This document shows, in pieces, positions 1-8,865 of a DNA stretch of 64,000 nucleotides. The stretch is from Paenibacillus brasilensis (GTDB taxonomy: Bacteria; Bacillota; Bacilli; Paenibacillales; Paenibacillaceae). The translations under genes and the position numbers were made by a program. Each line of letters opens with the position of its first letter. Within the stretch, counting starts at the first letter, position 1. Location of the stretch: positions 4,709,501-4,773,500 of the forward strand of contig NZ_CP045298.1 in the NCBI RefSeq assembly GCF_009363115.1, written 5' to 3'. The notes under the pieces were generated by a model, which saw only the letters and a program-made list of their open reading frames with translations, searched no databases and was not told where the DNA came from.

Positions 1-1
1 T

Positions 2-1729
2 AACGAGAACATCACGCTCCTGTTTACGAAAGATGAAACGGATCAATTATTAAAGCAAATCAATCGCACATATCAGACAGAAATAAACGATCTTTTACTC
101 ACTGCATTGGGGATGGCCATTCATTCCTGGACAGGGGTCGAAAACGTTTTGGTAAATTTAGAGGGGCATGGACGCGAACAAGTGATACCAGATATCGATA
201 TATCACGTACAGTGGGATGGTTTACTAGTCAATATCCGGTTGTTATCCCGATAAAAGCTGGAGAAGATGTATCGACATGGATTGGAGCGACCAGAGAAGC
301 GCTGCGTAACGTTCCGAATAAAGGAATTGGATACGGAATGATTCGATATCTAACGGCATCTTCTCAGCACATGTGGAACATAAAGCCGGAAATTGGTTTT
401 AACTATCTGGGGCAATTTGATGAAGACTTACATAATAATTCACTGCAGCTATCCCCGTATTCCGGCGGTGTAGCGGTAAGCCCTAGTCATCCGAAGCCTC
501 ATGTGCTTGATATTAACGGCTTAATCTCTAACGGACAATTGTTGCTCGACATCAGCTACTGTCAGAAGCAGTATCGCAGAGAAACGATCGAGGGCTTGGC
601 GGAACAGCTTCGGACGAGCTTGCATGCAATCATTGAGCATTGCTTGTCCAGAGAGCAGGTAACGGTTTATGCGTCTGAGCTCAGGGGGCCTGTGGACGCA
701 AGGGAAGTCACGGAATTTGCAGATCAAATTTTTAACGATGAATATCTGGCAGACGTTCCAGGTTGCACCTTTGTTGTAGTTAGAGGTAATCAGGTTCTTC
801 TCAACAAGTCGTACGGCTATGCTGATGTAGAGCATAAGCGAAAGATGGATGCTGAGAAAACGCCCATGAGAGTCGGTTCTATAACAAAGTTATTTACTTC
901 CACCGCGATTATGCAGCTAATTGAGCAAGGAAAGATCAACTTGCATGAAGATATTCGGGCATATACCGATGATATTGATATTCCTCGAAAACATCAGGTT
1001 CCATTGACTGTAGGACATCTGATGAGCTACACGTCAGGGCTTGATTTCACAGCGGGAATCAGCCAGAGAAGGTATGATCCAACTGCTTCTTTGAAGGAAA
1101 TGATACAACAGAGCGGGTTGGTAGCTGTGCATACGCCAGGAGAGCATTACAAATACGATAATTTCTCCTATGCACTGCTAGGACATATCATAGAGAAACA
1201 AACGGGTGTCGCTTTTCATCAATATGCGAAAGAGAAGATATTGCTGCCCCTTGGTATGAATAACAGCAGTTTCCATACGGCTCTTAACTCAAGTCTCATC
1301 CTTGCTACCGGCTACGATATGAGTAATGCGTCTGTCCCGTTTCATGAGTTGCACCATGTTGATTATGCGGCAGGCAACATGATCTCAACGGGCAGTGATA
1401 TTGCTGCATTTATGATGGCTATCTTGCAAAAAGGGATACTCGGCAATACTAGAATCCTGCATCCAGATTCCATCAATCAGATGTCTACAGGTAATCCTGT
1501 ATCAAATTCCGCATTCCCACGCAGTGGTTTTGGCTTTGAAATGAATATGCATCCTGACTACGTAAATAAAGGTATTAGGAGCAAGAGCGGAGACCTTCAT
1601 GGCTTTCAAGCATTACTGTGGTTGCTGCCGGAAGATAACGTGGGTGCGTTTTTCGTTTGCAATAAAAGTAATGGTAATAGAATGGAGATTTTTGAGGCTT
1701 TCATGAAGCGTTTCTACTCTTCCTATTGA
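2..1729 (+). CDS. NRPS C-terminus: epimerization domain fused to PBP/beta-lactamase-type domain (5' partial)
   Basis: The reading frame is open to the left edge, so this is the 3' end of a larger non-ribosomal peptide synthetase gene. The first ~190 residues are the back half of an epimerization domain: motifs NDLLLTALG, EGHGRE, TVGWFT-YPV, GIGYG and FNYLGQFD occur in order, which marks an E domain rather than an ordinary condensation domain. After a short linker comes a serine beta-lactamase/penicillin-binding-protein fold with SITK (bases 878-889), YDN (1154-1162) and KSG (1583-1591), i.e. complete SxxK, YxN and KTG-type motifs. No alpha/beta-hydrolase thioesterase is present. Known family behaviour: PBP-type thioesterases release or cyclise peptides that end in a D-residue, which a terminal E domain would supply. 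I infer that this domain releases the peptide. A D-peptidase or resistance role is the alternative. Confidence 0.88.
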   Translation, partial: NENITLLFTKDETDQLLKQINRTYQTEINDLLLTALGMAIHSWTGVENVLVNLEGHGREQVIPDIDISRTVGWFTSQYPVVIPIKAGEDVSTWIGATREALRNVPNKGIGYGMIRYLTASSQHMWNIKPEIGFNYLGQFDEDLHNNSLQLSPYSGGVAVSPSHPKPHVLDINGLISNGQLLLDISYCQKQYRRETIEGLAEQLRTSLHAIIEHCLSREQVTVYASELRGPVDAREVTEFADQIFNDEYLADVPGCTFVVVRGNQVLLNKSYGYADVEHKRKMDAEKTPMRVGSITKLFTSTAIMQLIEQGKINLHEDIRAYTDDIDIPRKHQVPLTVGHLMSYTSGLDFTAGISQRRYDPTASLKEMIQQSGLVAVHTPGEHYKYDNFSYALLGHIIEKQTGVAFHQYAKEKILLPLGMNNSSFHTALNSSLILATGYDMSNASVPFHELHHVDYAAGNMISTGSDIAAFMMAILQKGILGNTRILHPDSINQMSTGNPVSNSAFPRSGFGFEMNMHPDYVNKGIRSKSGDLHGFQALLWLLPEDNVGAFFVCNKSNGNRMEIFEAFMKRFYSSY

Positions 1730-1768
1730 GAATGAAACTGGGCGTGTAGGATAAAAGAAGCTACATGT

Positions 1769-1806
1769 GGACGATTACGTTACTAGCCGTAAATCGTCCT
1801 TTTTTT
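1769..1806 (+). terminator. Intrinsic terminator of the NRPS gene
   Basis: An 8-bp perfect stem (1769-1776 with 1792-1799) is followed by a run of seven T. It lies 40 bases after the NRPS stop and its T-run abuts the truncated MFS frame. Confidence 0.8.
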
Positions 1807-2977
1807 GCCAATGATTGTTCTTTCCCCCCTTGCAGGTGTTCTAATCGATCGGTGGAACCGAAAAGCAGTTTTTGTCGTCACCAACATGATTTTGGTATTG
1901 ATCCTGCTGCTGCTGACGGCACTGATGGCTTCGGATCAACTCCAGCTTTGGCATATTTACGTAACGGCTTTCTTCCACTCCTGCTGCACCACGTTCCGCA
2001 ATCCAACACTTAACGCTACGCTGGGCATGATGGTTGACAAGGAGAAAATGGCCAGAGTCAATGGTTTGACTCAATCTTTAAATGCTACAGCCTTCATCTG
2101 TGGTCCCTTAATCGGTGCGATATTGATGGGCCTTCACGGAAGTGCAACCTTGTTGCTGATTAATGCCGCTACCTTCTTAATTTCAGCTGTTGGTGCCCTG
2201 GTAGTCGCTATTCCTAGCCCGCCTAGAAGTGGAATAAAACTAAACGTATATAAAGAGATCAAAACGGGTGCGCAGTTTCTTTGGCAAAAACCGACACTTG
2301 TTTCATTAATTGCATCCAGCACGGTTTTCAACTTGTTTGGGTCTTTTCTCGTTGTACTCCTGATTCCCATGTCGTCAACTGTATGGAAATATAATCCGGA
2401 TGCGTCTGTTCTATTACGAATGTTTGAGATAGTAGGGAGATCATCTGGTAATCTGCTTGATGCGCAGATTAGCGGGACTATGCAAGCCGTACTTTTTTTA
2501 GGTTCCATTTCAGGCGGTTTGTTGATTGCCAGTTGGGGAGGTTTTAAAGAACGAATTTGGAATGTTGTCGTCGCTTTGCTGCTAGCAATTGTTTTTGAAG
2601 CTTGCGTGTCGGTGAGCAACATCTGGATTGCCGCTGTGTCGTTATTCCTCACTGGTCTTGCCGGGCCTCTTTGCAATGCAACTGCTCAAGCTATCTATCT
2701 TAGTAAAACCCTCCCGGAGTTGCAAGGCCGAGTATTGTCGCTGATTTCGCTACTGGCTCAGCTTACTTATCCGGTGGGGCTGTACATCGTTAGCGTATTA
2801 AGTGACTTCTTGAATCCAAGTCAGTTGCTGTTCGGAGCGGGAAGCTTGAGTTTCGTATGCTGCACCTTATTTTTTATCTTTTCTAAAGTACGCTATGTCG
2901 ATCAGGAAGTGCCTAATCACGATGTGGACAATGTGAGTAAGCAGGCGACAGAACAGCGCAATGTTCAAGCTAATTAG
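1805..2977 (+). pseudogene. MFS exporter lacking its N-terminus
   Basis: The protein is a major facilitator of the MFS_3 (EntS-like) type: it opens with PLAGVLIDRWNRK, the motif-A loop that normally follows TM2, then continues with about ten hydrophobic segments to a hydrophilic tail. Roughly 40-50 residues (TM1 and most of TM2) are missing. An in-frame TAA at 1790-1792 blocks any upstream extension, and the only starts are a TTG at 1805 or ATG at 1811 with no ribosome site, because the preceding bases are the T-run of a terminator. The position directly after an NRPS gene suggests a former peptide exporter. I judge it non-functional; a short but working transporter cannot be excluded. Confidence 0.65.
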
Positions 2978-3013
2978 TTCTAATCATGTTGTTTAGCGGT
3001 TAACTGACATTCC

Positions 3014-3042
3014 CCCCACGTTTGTCGGCAACCAAGCGTGGG
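3014..3042 (+). terminator. Hairpin after the MFS remnant
   Basis: A 7-bp GC-rich stem (3014-3020 with 3036-3042) lies 37 bases past the MFS stop. It is followed by GGGGCATATTT rather than a clear T-run, so termination strength is uncertain. The remaining stretch to 3300 shows only AT-rich sequence. Confidence 0.4.
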
Positions 3043-3319
3043 GCATATTTGGGGAAAGCAAGCTTATCGAAACGGCATAAGATAAAACATCGGGCAGAAG
3101 CTTGAATAAGTATTATGCAGAAGAAGGTACCTTGCATAACACAATAGTGTATGATAAGATGTTAAAAAAGGTTTATTTTATCATCCAATCCAATTAAATA
3201 CTGAGCTTCGCGTTGCCCTATGCTTAGGTAATGTCTGTTTGAACCAACGATTTCCCGGATGCAAACGACTGTCAAAAAGCAGCAGGTTTACATTGTCGAA
3301 AAGAGGTGAACACGGAGTG

Positions 3320-3664
3320 ATGGAGTGGACTTCTCAGATAAGGAGAGGAATTCTCGAGCTATGTATTCTTCACTTAATTGAACAAAAAACAAGGTATGGA
3401 TACGACATCTTGCATATTTTTCAACAATGGGGATCTCTCACTATTACAGACGGAACGATATATCCACTCTTAAGAAGATTGCAAAAAGAAAATTATATTG
3501 AGTCTTATTGGCAGCAGTCTAATTCAGGTCCGCCTAGAAAGTACTATAGGATTACCCCGTATGGAGTAAAATTAATGAATGAAATGACAAATGAGTGGGA
3601 ATCAATCGTATCAGCCATCAATGATATTAAAAGCGGTAATTATAGGGAGGAAAAAAATGGATAA
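3320..3664 (+). CDS. PadR-family transcriptional regulator
   Basis: This is a small winged-helix repressor of about 114 residues. The typical PadR features are present: an RRGILELCILHLI first helix, GYDI, DGTIYPLLRRL as recognition helix, and RKYYRIT in the wing. The ATG at 3320 is chosen because an AGAGGTG sits at 3302-3308 and the PadR fold begins there; translation from the upstream TTG would add an unconserved tail. It overlaps the next gene by 8 bases. PadR-HAAS pairs are common in Firmicutes, where PadR represses its own operon until a phenolic or other ligand or stress is sensed; the ligand here is unknown. Confidence 0.88.
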   Translation: MEWTSQIRRGILELCILHLIEQKTRYGYDILHIFQQWGSLTITDGTIYPLLRRLQKENYIESYWQQSNSGPPRKYYRITPYGVKLMNEMTNEWESIVSAINDIKSGNYREEKNG

Positions 3665-4211
3665 GAAACTTAGTTCTACAGCAGAAAAATATTTAAGAGA
3701 GCTAAATGATTATCTGCATAAACTACCAAGAGATGAACGAGAGGACTCTGTTAACGAAATCCGAAGCCATATTGAGGAAGGTTTACGTAAAGGGTACGAA
3801 GAACAGGTTATTTTCAAAAATTTAGGAAAACCCTCCGATTTAGCTAGATCTTTTATTTGGGGGGGGTACCTGAAACGGAATTCATCAAACCCGTTGGCAA
3901 TATTGGGGAAGATAGGATTCTATTTTTCTGCAAGCTTCATAAGCATGTTTGTCATTCCTATTTTCACTACGTTAAGCATTGGATTTGCAGTTGGTTCTCT
4001 GCTAGCAGTTTTCGGAGGTTTAGCACGTACTTTTGGCGCAAATTGGGCGAATATGTCTTGGTTTGGCATGGAAGTTCCTAGACTGCTTAGTTTCCCCGTC
4101 TCCTTGCTAGTGGGAATGCCACTCATGTTGTTAGCTTGGGGAAGTTGGTTTTTTCTGATTAATTACATGAAATATTTGACAACAAAACATCGGAGAATAC
4201 GGTTCCGTTAA
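3657..4211 (+). CDS. HAAS/DUF1700-type membrane protein
   Basis: This 184-residue protein has an N-terminal soluble helical domain (about 1-75) with YLRELNDYL, LPRDEREDSVNEIRSHIEE and LGKPSDLA, the signature of the HAAS/DUF1700 family. Three hydrophobic segments and a basic tail (KHRRIRFR) follow. The start at 3657 has a GGAGG at 3646-3650 and overlaps the PadR stop, indicating translational coupling. Members are thought to act with the adjacent PadR protein in membrane-linked signalling; no catalytic residues are visible. The gene is followed by a strong terminator. Confidence 0.85.
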   Translation: MDKKLSSTAEKYLRELNDYLHKLPRDEREDSVNEIRSHIEEGLRKGYEEQVIFKNLGKPSDLARSFIWGGYLKRNSSNPLAILGKIGFYFSASFISMFVIPIFTTLSIGFAVGSLLAVFGGLARTFGANWANMSWFGMEVPRLLSFPVSLLVGMPLMLLAWGSWFFLINYMKYLTTKHRRIRFR

Positions 4212-4258
4212 AGGAATATGCAAAGAGATCAGAGATAAAATGAAATCCCGAACTAAAG

Positions 4259-4304
4259 AGTCAGTCAAGGTGAAGCCACACTTCGACACCTTGACTGACT
4301 TTTA
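4259..4304 (+). terminator. Strong intrinsic terminator of padR-HAAS operon
   Basis: A perfect 14-bp inverted repeat (4259-4272 with 4287-4300) is followed by a T-rich tract. Confidence 0.85.
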
Positions 4305-4312
4305 TTCTAATC

Positions 4313-4495
4313 GTGAGCGTCAAATGGCCCCCGCTACCTCGGTTATGCTGTAGTTTATTTTTCTTCATCTGACAGTCGGCGGGAGGCGAGTCTGACCAGG
4401 GCAGGAAGGATTTAATCGCTTCGGCATCAAACGAACCGGAAATCTGCGGAAACTGCTCGAAGACAAACGATATGAGAAAAACGGGTAGGGGAAGT
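4313..4495 (-). mobile_element. IS66-family insertion sequence remnant
   Basis: On the minus strand, about 40 residues match the C-terminus of an IS66 TnpC transposase: FVFEQFPQI, then DAEAIKSFLPWSD and ADCQMKK, the usual E-Q-P...LPW ending of that family. Reading toward lower coordinates, the sequence ends at 4313 in GTGAGCGTCAAATGGCCCC, which fits the GTRAGCG-type terminal repeat of IS66 elements. No catalytic DDE part remains. The break on the other side coincides with the start of the MarR gene, so the remnant may mark an old insertion/deletion event. Confidence 0.6.
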
Positions 4496-4497
4496 GA

Positions 4498-4923
4498 ATG
4501 ATATTGCAAGAGAGCGATCAATTTGTAAGTCCGGAACGATCCATGAGATTGTTCTCCACAATGTATAAAACAAACCATTTAATAGTTAAAGAAGTTGAGG
4601 AGCAGCTGCAGTTCTTTAATTTAACTCTTGGAAAGTTGTACCTGCTTATATCGCTCAAGCGTCTTGGAAAGACTGCTCAGCCCTCTGAGCTTAGCGATGC
4701 TTTATCCTTAACTAGAGCCAATATAAGTGGTTTGCTGAATACGTTAGAAAGTAATTGTCTCGTGAGTCGCAGGGTAGATAGTTCTAACCGCAGACGGATT
4801 CTCGTACAGATGACGGATGTAAGTGAGAAGTTGTTGGAGAATGTTTTGCCTGTATATGTGCAAACGCTATCAAAACGCATACAAGCAAGATTATCTGACA
4901 AAGAGCAAGACCAACTGATTTGA
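4498..4923 (+). CDS. MarR-family transcriptional regulator
   Basis: This 141-residue winged-helix protein has the MarR order: an N-terminal dimer helix, PSELSDALSLTRANISGLLNTLE as the DNA-recognition unit, and the SNRRRILVQMT wing. The start has AGGGG six bases upstream. It stops abruptly at DQLI, a few residues short of the usual final helix, so a slight C-terminal loss is possible. It precedes the glycan operon by 31 bases on the same strand and could regulate it, but MarR control of glycan genes is unusual and the flanking IS66 scar suggests it may have been moved there. Confidence 0.75.
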   Translation: MILQESDQFVSPERSMRLFSTMYKTNHLIVKEVEEQLQFFNLTLGKLYLLISLKRLGKTAQPSELSDALSLTRANISGLLNTLESNCLVSRRVDSSNRRRILVQMTDVSEKLLENVLPVYVQTLSKRIQARLSDKEQDQLI

Positions 4924-4954
4924 AACGAATGCTTCTTATGGGGAGGAAATACGA

Positions 4955-6883
4955 ATGAGTCTTCTGAAGGAGGCTTGGCCTGCTTCGCGGCTCGTTATGG
5001 TGCTGTCTGACGGGGTGCAGGACACAGCAAGGCAACGGTTAAGGAGTGAATGGACAAAAAGGCTGCGTGCAACTGTCGCTGAACCGGTATACGCCGAGCT
5101 TTGGATGGACATCGAACGTGTCTGTAAGAATAGCCGGGAAACACCTTGGCCTGAGCCCTCATTACCCCTGTTTCAACAATTTGCACATATGGGAGAACGC
5201 AAGCCGTATGAGGATGTGTACTTTGAACGGCGTGGACGACTGGCTGCCTTGGTGCTGGCAGCTGTTGCCGATTCGGAGCCATGGCGGTTGAAAGAGGTGG
5301 AAAACGGCCTGCTGGAAATATGTCAGGAGTACACATGGGCGCTTCCTGCACATGTCAGGGAAGAGGACACGGTGACACCACCTTGGCAGCAGGTGGATTT
5401 ATTCGCGTCCGAAACAGCGCAGATGCTGGCTGAAATTCTATTGCTGCTTGGCGAGGAACTGAACGGACATGTGGTTGCAGGGGTACGTGAAGAGGTCGAG
5501 CGCCGGGTGCTCGAGCCTGTTTTTTGGCAGCCTCGCCATTTCGAATGGGAGACAGCAGAGCATAACTGGGCGGCCGTATGCGCTTCCGGGTGCGGAATCG
5601 CTGCATTGCTGCTGGCGGAAGACAGTCAGGGCAAAGCGGTAGCAATCGAGAAAATGCTCGGGACGCTGGATTACTTCCTGGAAGGCTACGGGGAAGATGG
5701 GGGGTGCCCTGAGGGCGTTGGCTACTGGGTGTACGGCTTTGGTTATTTCATTTATTTTGCCGATATGCTGCGTGCGTTTAGCGGGGAAGCCGTAAATATT
5801 CTAACCTCGGAGAAGATTGGGGAAATCGCCGCCTTTGCGGAACGGGTGCATCTGTCGGATGGCATTTTTGCCAATTATTCGGACAGCAGTGAAACCGAAC
5901 GCCTGCCCTCTGGTCTTGTCTCTTATTTGAATGATTTGCAAGGGCGACGATCGGCCCTCCCTTTTCATGTATCTGGTCTGCTGGAGGACCCTTGTCGTCG
6001 CTGGGCTCACGTATTGCGCAACCTGGTATGGACAAATCCTTTGGCCTTTGGAAGCGGTGAGGCAGCCGTCGATTATTTGCCACAGCTAGGATGGATGATG
6101 TGCCGTAGCCGTAGCTCTAGCCATAGTTCTAGCCATGGCAGAGCTGCAAGGACAAAGGCTGGATCAGGCGCAATGCTTGCATTTTCAGCCAAGGGTGGGC
6201 ATAACAATGGACCTCACAACCATAACGATCTTGGACATTTTATTCTTCATGGCGATGGCGAAAATCTGCTGTGTGATCTGGGAGCGGGCTTGTATACGAA
6301 AGCCTATTTTTCACCGGGACGAGAGTCGATCGTCAATATATCCTCGGGCGGTCATTCCGTGCCCGTAGTCAATGGGACCATGCAGCAATCGGGTGCAAGA
6401 GCAAAGGCGGTTGTACTCGATATTGCTGTGGATGAACAGAAGGAGGCCCGGACGGGTACAAGGTTAAAGCTTGATTTGACATCTGCGTATCCGGCAGAAG
6501 AATTAACGGTTTTCACCCGCTCCTTTGCATGGACTGTGCTGGAGGGAAACGAGGGAGCAAGGCTTACCATCACCGATCATTTTGAGTTTGAATCGTCCGG
6601 CGTGAGTATGAAGCCATGGGATGTGGAGGAGCTTTTGATCAGCCGTTTTCAGCCCATGACAGGAGCGGGCTTCGTGGAATGGCAGGGCACGAAGGCTGCG
6701 GTCAGGCTGGATTATGATGCCAATATGCTTCGTCCAAGGATAGAGGCTGTGAAGCATGTGGATCATGACGGAGTATCCTTTGTATTTTATAAAACATCGC
6801 TGAAATGGTCTTCAGATCGCTGGAACGGTTCTGCAAGCGTAGATTGCAATCTGTTTTTTATCATCTATCAATCTTCATGTTAA
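4955..6883 (+). CDS. Heparinase II/III-family polysaccharide lyase
   Basis: The 642-residue protein has an N-terminal alpha/alpha-toroid (about 1-370) with NWAAVCASGCG and DGGCPEGVGYW, then the heparinase II/III beta-sandwich module marked by GGHNNGPHNHNDLGHF near residues 414-429. These are the family hallmarks; the histidine/asparagine cluster helps bind metal and substrate. Lyases of this group cleave uronic-acid-containing polysaccharides by beta-elimination, leaving a 4,5-unsaturated uronate end. No signal peptide is seen, so it probably acts in the cytoplasm on imported oligosaccharides. GGGGAGG precedes the start. Gene order with the GH88 protein at 8866 fits a lyase-then-hydrolase pathway. 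Exact substrate (glycosaminoglycan, alginate or other) cannot be told. Confidence 0.88.
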   Translation: MSLLKEAWPASRLVMVLSDGVQDTARQRLRSEWTKRLRATVAEPVYAELWMDIERVCKNSRETPWPEPSLPLFQQFAHMGERKPYEDVYFERRGRLAALVLAAVADSEPWRLKEVENGLLEICQEYTWALPAHVREEDTVTPPWQQVDLFASETAQMLAEILLLLGEELNGHVVAGVREEVERRVLEPVFWQPRHFEWETAEHNWAAVCASGCGIAALLLAEDSQGKAVAIEKMLGTLDYFLEGYGEDGGCPEGVGYWVYGFGYFIYFADMLRAFSGEAVNILTSEKIGEIAAFAERVHLSDGIFANYSDSSETERLPSGLVSYLNDLQGRRSALPFHVSGLLEDPCRRWAHVLRNLVWTNPLAFGSGEAAVDYLPQLGWMMCRSRSSSHSSSHGRAARTKAGSGAMLAFSAKGGHNNGPHNHNDLGHFILHGDGENLLCDLGAGLYTKAYFSPGRESIVNISSGGHSVPVVNGTMQQSGARAKAVVLDIAVDEQKEARTGTRLKLDLTSAYPAEELTVFTRSFAWTVLEGNEGARLTITDHFEFESSGVSMKPWDVEELLISRFQPMTGAGFVEWQGTKAAVRLDYDANMLRPRIEAVKHVDHDGVSFVFYKTSLKWSSDRWNGSASVDCNLFFIIYQSSC

Positions 6884-6898
6884 TGGGAGGCAGACAGG

Positions 6899-8808
6899 AT
6901 GAATAAACTGCATACAGGTAGCGTGTATCCTTGGCAGACAGAGCTGGAGAGATTTATAGAGCAACTGGAAACCACACTGAATCGAGTGGAGGACGAATGG
7001 ACACGCCAACGTAAGCTTGCCATGCTGGAAAAGCTGGTTCGTGCATATACCCCGCATCAGGATGAAACCGGAGCTATCATTGACCCCCATTCTGAAAGTG
7101 AACGGTATTACTCTACCCCAGCCTATGCGCTGGCTGCGGCGGTGCTGGTTAAAGAAGGTCGGCATGATTTACTCGAATCTGCTGCTGCAGCTTTGACGCA
7201 TAGCATCGCTTGTGTAGTGGAGGAAAAAGCGCCGGATCAGCACCCGGACTTTTTTCCCATCATGATGATGGGACGTACCGGCTTCTGAAAAATTTGCTGC
7301 CAGAACAAGCCACAGCCTGGAAGCAGCAGCTGAGCAGAATTGAGCCGGAGCAGACTTACATTTTTACGATGAGCAAAATGAAAAATCCGAACCGGATGAT
7401 CAACTGGAATGCGATTATGATTTCCGGCGAGTTTTTGCGTGCTGCCGAAGGGCTTGCAGCCGATACCGAGTGGATGGAGACGTATATCCGCAGCTACCAT
7501 TTGCCTCGCTTTACCGGCTTGGGACTGTACCAGGACGGTCCGCTGGACCGACCCAATAGCCCGTTCGCCTACGATATCGTCACTCGCTTTCATTTGGGCG
7601 TGATGCTGGAGAACGGATATGATGGCGGCTGCGCTCTGGAGCTTCGTGATCATCTTCGCAGAGGGGCGCTCAGCTCACTGCTGGCGTTATCCCCGCACGG
7701 GGAAATTCCGCCGCGTGGTCGAAGCGCGCAGCATCAGTGGAACGAAGCGGCTGCGGCCTTTGTCTTTACGACCCATGCACAGCAGGCTAATGCAGCAGGC
7801 GAGCACGGGCTTGCGGGTGCGTTCCGGCGAGCAGCGGACCTGTGCTGGCAGGCGATTAGCCGCTGGCAGGTCGATGACGGCAAGCTGCATATTGTCCGTA
7901 ATCATTATCCGTCTGAGGCACGACATGGCTTCGAGGTGTACTCGAACCACACCTGCTACAGTCTGTGGACAGCTGCTGCACTGGCGTATACCCTTCTGCA
8001 TAGTGAAGAGTTGGATGATATTTCTCCAACCTTGATCCCAGCTGAGATTGGTAGCCGGGTGCTGGAAACGGACGGCTGGTTCCAGACAGTTATTGCAGCC
8101 GTAGACGGGCAGCAAATGCTTGTGCAGACGTCGGTCAACGACCCGTACAATATTCCTGGTATCGTGCGTATTCAACAGTCTTCACTACCGCCACTGATCG
8201 GTCCGTCCTCAGCGGGCCATGCAGACCGCGGCTTTACAGGCTTTACGGAAGGGGACATTTTCCCGCTAAGCTATACTCCGGCCTGGCAAACGGAGGACGG
8301 GAAATGGCACAGTCTGTCAGAAGGCATCCCCGGAACGCTGGAATTCGACCGGGATGGAGGGATTGATCCGCAGGATGGTGGCGGGTCCGTACAGGTGGAG
8401 CAAAGCTCAGCAACTGATGGAGCAACGGATTTTACACTGCTATGGAGAGGCCCGTTCCCCGGGGTAAGGGAAATCCGGACACATTATCGTCAGGTGCGTG
8501 GAAAAATTGAGGTGAGATATGAGCTTCAAGGCAATATTCAGCATGTGGGGGCACTTATTCCCTTAATGGCGTATGACGGCCGGGAGCGCAGCGTAATTCA
8601 TCATGTTATGTTAGCGGGAGAAGAAACGGAAAGCATTCGGGTGGAATACGCAGGCGCAAGCCTTGAAGTCATCCCGACAACGGAAGGAACGAACGTGGTC
8701 TGGCCAGAGGAATTAACTTCCGTAGCCTGCCGGAATGGCTTACTCAAGGGGGCGCGCCTGGAATGCACAGGAAGTCGTATTTCCTTTATCGTACGCCTGC
8801 CTGAATAA
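6899..8808 (+). pseudogene. Uronate-glycan operon protein of unknown function, frameshifted
   Basis: Two overlapping frames (6899-7288 and from about 7265 to 8808) together make one protein of roughly 636 residues. The first ends NPDFFP-like then stops at 7286; the second resumes at HDDGTYRLLKNLL. Adding one T to the T6 run at 7250-7256 restores a single frame. The joined protein looks like an alpha/alpha-barrel of glycan-handling type (YYSTPAYALAAA, NPNRMINWNAI, LYQDGPLDRPNSPFAYD, HQWNEAAAAFVF) followed by a beta-rich C-terminal part. I do not recognise a characterised family; DUF2264-like proteins are the nearest guess. Position between a lyase and a GH88 enzyme implies a role in the same pathway. 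The lesion may be a real mutation or a homopolymer sequencing error. Confidence 0.75.
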
Positions 8809-8865
8809 TTAGGGCTGAAGCGATAGACATTTTTTAACTGGTGGAAAAGGGGAGAGGTAAAGTAA

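Noticed and set aside
1765..2013. Frame overlapping the MFS gene with ATG and 82 codons
   Set aside because: It lies in another frame of the truncated transporter, starts within a terminator and shows no recognisable pattern.
7245..7260. Programmed frameshifting at the T6 run of the uronate-operon gene
   Set aside because: The 0-frame context is C-TTT-TTT, which does not allow clean re-pairing of both tRNAs; a missing T is simpler.
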